Assembly (NCBI GenBank): GCA_031255955.1
Contig: JAIRRO010000164.1
Location: 1 to 7,434 of the forward strand
DNA: 7,434 nt
Origin: Oscillospiraceae bacterium
Lineage (GTDB): Bacteria; Bacillota; Clostridia; Oscillospirales; Oscillospiraceae
Direction: 5' to 3'
The position numbers and the translations under genes were made by a program. The notes beneath the pieces are model-generated. The model had not been told where the DNA came from. It saw only the letters and a program-made list of their open reading frames with translations, and did not search any database. Shown here piece by piece: positions 5,231-7,434 of this stretch. Positions within the stretch are counted from its first letter, which is position 1. Each line of letters starts with the position of its first letter.

Positions 5231-6226
5231 ATGGACGCCACGAAGAACATCACAATACCGGAATCGGCGGCGCGCGAGCTACTCAGGCTCGGCGACGGCG
5301 ACGCTTGTTTGCTGTATTTGTTCCTCGCGGCGCACGGGGGCGACGGCACCCCGGACGACGCTGCGCGCAGCTTCAGCTGGGATTCCTCACGACTGCGCTC
5401 CGCGTCGGACAAGCTGTTGACGCTGATTGCGGCTTTGACGCGCGACAATACCCCCGCATCGGATTCCGCGCGCGCCGTCCCCGACGCCGAGCGCGACACA
5501 CCATCTGAGCCGCCTCCCGTACCGCCCGCTCCGGCTCCGCGTGTCTCCGCCAAGCGAAACAAGCCGGACGAACGGCAATTCAGCTCACTTGTCACCGAAA
5601 CGCAGCGGATATTCGGGCGTGTGCTGTCGGCTGACGAGCTGCTGTGTCTGCTGGGCATTCACAACAATCTTAAATTGCCGCCGGAGGTCATTCTTCAGCT
5701 CATACGCTTTTGTATGACCGAAATGCGCCGTCTCGGGGACGGCGGCAGCGTCCCGCGGATGCGCGAGGTGGAAAAAAGGGCGTATGCTTGGGAGCGCGAA
5801 GGCATATTCACACTCGAAGCGGCGGAGCGATATATAAAAGAACGCGAGGCGCAGCACAACGAGGTGGCGCTGATTAAAAAATCGCTTCAGATTGGCAACC
5901 GCGAGCTCTCCAAAACAGAGCGCGAATATGTGGAGCGCTGGATAGCCCTCGGCTTTTCTTCAGATGAAACGGCTATCGCCTACGACCGCACCATTATGAA
6001 AACAGGTCAACTGGCGTGGCCGTATATGGATTCCATCATGAACAGCTGGCACAAGAAAGGTCTGCACACCGCGGCGGAGATAGCCGAACGCGACACCCGA
6101 GCAGAGAAAACAGCGGCATACCCGAAAAACGGCGTCGCCGCGCGCCCTGTTCCCGACCAAAACGATTTTGAACGTATGCAGCGACTCTTATCCGGGATAA
6201 GCGGCGCGGGACAGCCTCGCGACTGA
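5231..6226 (+). CDS. DnaD-domain replication initiation / primosome protein
   Basis: The 331-aa protein fits the DnaD family, which in low-GC Gram-positives remodels DNA and helps deliver the helicase-loader complex to origins and restart sites. Residues 1-70 form a helical N-terminal domain (ARELLRLGDGDACLLYLFLAAHGG, then SWDSSRLRSASDKLLTLIAAL). Residues 75-112 are a Pro/Ala/Asp-rich linker. Two DnaD-like C-terminal segments follow: FSSLVTETQRIFGRVLSADE to REGIFTLEAAERYI (117-202), and LSKTEREYVERWIALGFSSDE onward (226-280). The latter ends with the family signature YxxxIxxxW in YMDSIMNSW (265-273) plus HKKGLHT. The ATG at 5231 lacks a recognisable Shine-Dalgarno and sits 28 nt after the esterase stop with no terminator between, so readthrough from the esterase transcript is plausible. 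It pairs with the helicase loader 57 nt downstream, an arrangement known in Clostridia. Confidence 0.88.
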   Translation: MDATKNITIPESAARELLRLGDGDACLLYLFLAAHGGDGTPDDAARSFSWDSSRLRSASDKLLTLIAALTRDNTPASDSARAVPDAERDTPSEPPPVPPAPAPRVSAKRNKPDERQFSSLVTETQRIFGRVLSADELLCLLGIHNNLKLPPEVILQLIRFCMTEMRRLGDGGSVPRMREVEKRAYAWEREGIFTLEAAERYIKEREAQHNEVALIKKSLQIGNRELSKTEREYVERWIALGFSSDETAIAYDRTIMKTGQLAWPYMDSIMNSWHKKGLHTAAEIAERDTRAEKTAAYPKNGVAARPVPDQNDFERMQRLLSGISGAGQPRD

Positions 6227-6265
6227 TGCGGCATATGCGGTATATTTTCATGCGACATATTTTAA
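6227..6265 (+). repeat. Imperfect short tandem repeat between the dnaD-like and dnaC-like genes
   Basis: Directly after the dnaD-like stop the sequence runs TGCGGCATA, TGCGGTATATTTTCA, TGCGACATATTTTAA. The last two are 15-bp units matching at 11 of 15 positions, and the first is a partial copy. It fills most of the 57-nt gap and ends just before the AAAGGA ribosome binding site of the next gene. It may be a slippage duplication or a protein-binding array; the AT-rich TATATTTT/CATATTTT parts could also resemble a -10. Confidence 0.5.
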
Positions 6266-6283
6266 TGTGAAAGGACAAATATA

Positions 6284-7273
6284 ATGGCGCTTGACGGAAA
6301 ACTGCTCGCCTCGGCGCGGGAAGCCCTTGCCGCGCGGCGCGAAGCGCGCGACAGGCTGCTTCGTGAGCGTGAGCGTGAGGTGTTCGCCCGCTCCCCCCGC
6401 GCCCGTGAGCTGGGGCAGGAGCTATCCCGCGCAATGCGGAGTCTGTTCGCGCTCGCGCTTGACCACAACGCCACGGACGCCGACGCCGACGCCTTAGAGC
6501 GGCGCGGTGTATCGCTGCGCCTTGAGCTGGGGCGGGAGTGCGTCGCGCTGGGATTGCCGGAGAATTATCTTGACGACACGCCGTTTTGCGAAAAATGCGG
6601 CGACGCGGGCTATGTCGGCGCCGAAATGTGTTCCTGTCTGGAGGCGCTGTATAAAACAGAGCAGCGCAAATCCCTGTCCAGCCTGTTTAAGCTCGGCGGG
6701 GAATCCTTTGACACCTTCCGAACGGAGCTGTATGAGGAAACGGACGAATCAGGCTACCGCGTACGCGAGCATATGGTGATGGTTCTGGAGTTCTGCCGCA
6801 GGTACGCGCGCGAATTCGGGGAACATTCTTTTAACCTGCTGATGTCCGGCGCGCCGGGACTCGGCAAAACATTTTTATCGGCGGCGATAGCGCGCGTTGT
6901 CGCGGAAAGCGGCTTCTCTGTCGTATACGACACCTTTACATCGATATTCTCCCGCTTTGAGGACGAACGCTTCTCACGCGACGAGGATTCCTCCGAAACG
7001 CGCGAGGAAACGCGCCGCTACCGCGAATGCGACCTTTTAATCGCCGACGACCTCGGTGCGGAGATGACGACAAGCTTCACGACAGCCGCGCTTTACGAGC
7101 TTGTTAACACCCGACTGATTACAGGGAGGAAAACCATCATAAGCACGAATCTGTCACCGGACGAGCTTTCACGCCGATATTCACCACAGATTGCGTCCCG
7201 GCTTGAAGGCGAGTACAGGATATTGAAATTTTACGGCAGCGACCTGCGCTTGAAACGGCGCGATACGCCGTAA
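6284..7273 (+). CDS. DnaC/DnaI-type AAA+ replicative helicase loader
   Basis: The 329-aa product has the layout of Gram-positive helicase loaders, which place the replicative DNA helicase on single-stranded DNA. An Arg-rich, likely coiled N-terminal helix (residues 10-60) is followed by a Cys cluster CEKC...CSC (Cys102, 105, 116, 118), a likely zinc-binding module. Then comes the ATPase: Walker A GAPGLGKT (189-196), Walker B LLIADD (251-256), sensor-1 region TIISTNL (284-290, Asn289) and the arginine in ASRLEG (Arg306). All catalytic positions are intact. The ATG at 6284 has AAGGA 8 nt upstream. It is most likely co-transcribed with the dnaD-like gene and lies immediately left of the DnaA-box region. 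An IstB transposase helper is less likely: no IstA partner or insertion-sequence ends are present and the Cys-cluster N-terminus fits loaders. Confidence 0.9.
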   Translation: MALDGKLLASAREALAARREARDRLLREREREVFARSPRARELGQELSRAMRSLFALALDHNATDADADALERRGVSLRLELGRECVALGLPENYLDDTPFCEKCGDAGYVGAEMCSCLEALYKTEQRKSLSSLFKLGGESFDTFRTELYEETDESGYRVREHMVMVLEFCRRYAREFGEHSFNLLMSGAPGLGKTFLSAAIARVVAESGFSVVYDTFTSIFSRFEDERFSRDEDSSETREETRRYRECDLLIADDLGAEMTTSFTTAALYELVNTRLITGRKTIISTNLSPDELSRRYSPQIASRLEGEYRILKFYGSDLRLKRRDTP

Positions 7274-7290
7274 AAAGCTTTGATCTGCTT

Positions 7291-7303
7291 GTGTTTTAAA
7301 CAC
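7291..7303. repeat. Short palindrome after the helicase loader gene
   Basis: GTGTTTTAAACAC is a perfect 6-bp inverted repeat with one central base, 18 bp after the loader stop codon. It is AT-rich and has no following T-run, so it is a poor terminator candidate. It may be a protein-binding site in the origin-side intergenic region. Confidence 0.4.
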
Positions 7304-7323
7304 GGATTTCGCAAAACCCTTAC

Positions 7324-7350
7324 ACGATATTCACACGGGATGAATATCGT
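7324..7350. repeat. 10-bp perfect inverted repeat upstream of the DnaA boxes
   Basis: ACGATATTCA and TGAATATCGT are exact inverted repeats around a 7-base centre (CACGGGA). As RNA this is a stable hairpin but lacks a U-tract on either side. As DNA it looks like a dimer-binding operator. One arm overlaps ATATTCACA (7327-7335), one mismatch from the loose DnaA box TTWTNCACA. It could regulate the gene to the right (probably dnaA) or origin firing. Confidence 0.55.
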
Positions 7351-7366
7351 CCGATGAAACAAATTT

Positions 7367-7382
7367 ATTTCCCCCGGGAAAT
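7367..7382. repeat. 7-bp inverted repeat near the DnaA boxes
   Basis: ATTTCCC, CC, GGGAAAT is a perfect 7-bp palindrome with a 2-base centre, 20 bp left of the first DnaA box. It has the form of a regulator site; no regulator is identifiable. Confidence 0.4.
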
Positions 7383-7402
7383 AGAGACTCTGCTTTCGGG
7401 AG

Positions 7403-7432
7403 TTTTGCACATTTTCCACAGGTTTATCCACA
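7403..7432 (+). other. Cluster of three same-orientation DnaA boxes: probable oriC edge or dnaA promoter region
   Basis: Three 9-mers fit the DnaA consensus TTWTNCACA: TTTTGCACA (7403-7411), TTTTCCACA (7412-7420) and TTATCCACA (7424-7432, the perfect strong box). Start-to-start spacing is 9 and 12 bp, all on the plus strand. Such clusters mark bacterial origins and the dnaA upstream region. The location just after a helicase-loader gene and in a 161-bp AT-richer non-coding stretch (7274-7434) supports an oriC reading. The window ends here, so the unwinding element and dnaA itself are not visible. Confidence 0.75.
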
Positions 7433-7434
7433 AG

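Noticed and set aside
5221..5658. Open 145-codon minus-strand frame within the dnaD-like gene
   Set aside because: Ser/Arg/Ala-rich shadow frame antisense to the Pro/Ala linker region; no homology or ribosome binding site.
6036..6434. Open 132-codon minus-strand frame over the dnaD/dnaC junction
   Set aside because: Arg/Ala-rich low-complexity translation typical of antisense GC-rich DNA; both plus-strand genes are well supported.
6284..7273. IstB-type transposase helper reading of the AAA+ gene
   Set aside because: No IstA, inverted terminal repeats or target duplications are visible, and the Cys-cluster N-terminus plus adjacent DnaD protein fit a helicase loader.
7231..7431. 66-codon minus-strand frame over the DnaA boxes
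   Set aside because: No ribosome binding site or recognisable protein; it runs antisense into the loader gene and through palindromes and DnaA boxes.
1..7434. CRISPR array, tRNA or rRNA genes, insertion sequence ends
   Set aside because: No repeat-spacer pattern, no cloverleaf or rRNA-like segment, and no transposase or flanking inverted repeats were seen on either strand.

Overview
The window looks like chromosomal DNA from a GC-rich, probably anaerobic member of the Clostridia (Oscillospirales-like is my guess). The evidence is a DnaD-type primosome protein followed by a DnaC/DnaI-type helicase loader, a tandem-OB single-stranded-DNA-binding protein of a kind I associate with Clostridia, AGGAGG-type ribosome binding sites, and DnaA boxes at the right edge. 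No database search was possible; family names come from motif recognition.

Left third, minus strand (1-2358): a leftward operon with a near-consensus promoter (TTGACA, 17 bp, TTTAAT) whose spacer holds a 15-bp palindrome. It encodes two small unrecognised proteins (81 and 79 aa) and then a molybdopterin enzyme closely resembling the large subunit of pyrogallol-phloroglucinol transhydroxylase. The transhydroxylase frame meets an in-frame TAG after codon 555. The same frame continues for 31 more codons to the window edge with family-like sequence (AIEPLWDSRSDYWIF...), so the TAG sits inside the coding region. It is either an amber recoding site (pyrrolysine or another suppressor), a nonsense mutation, or a sequence error. 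It is the most interesting point in the window.

Middle (2523-5202): a 159-aa unrecognised protein and a tandem-OB SSB-like protein (probably starting at TTG) run rightward. A 149-aa leftward hypothetical gene overlaps the SSB-like gene tail to tail by 20 bp and is preceded by three tandem 16-bp copies of a ribosome-binding-site-plus-ATG unit. An alpha/beta-hydrolase esterase with its own promoter runs rightward.

Right third (5231-7434): a DnaD-domain protein and a DnaC/DnaI-type AAA+ helicase loader, followed by an AT-richer non-coding stretch with three palindromes and, in the last 32 bases, three same-orientation DnaA boxes. This is likely the left edge of oriC or a dnaA promoter region. 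SSB-like, DnaD and the loader would together serve loading of the replicative helicase, and their position beside the DnaA boxes makes this an origin-proximal replication-initiation neighbourhood. The transhydroxylase operon and the esterase are metabolic genes next to it. None of the other eight genes ends in TAG (six TAA, two TGA).
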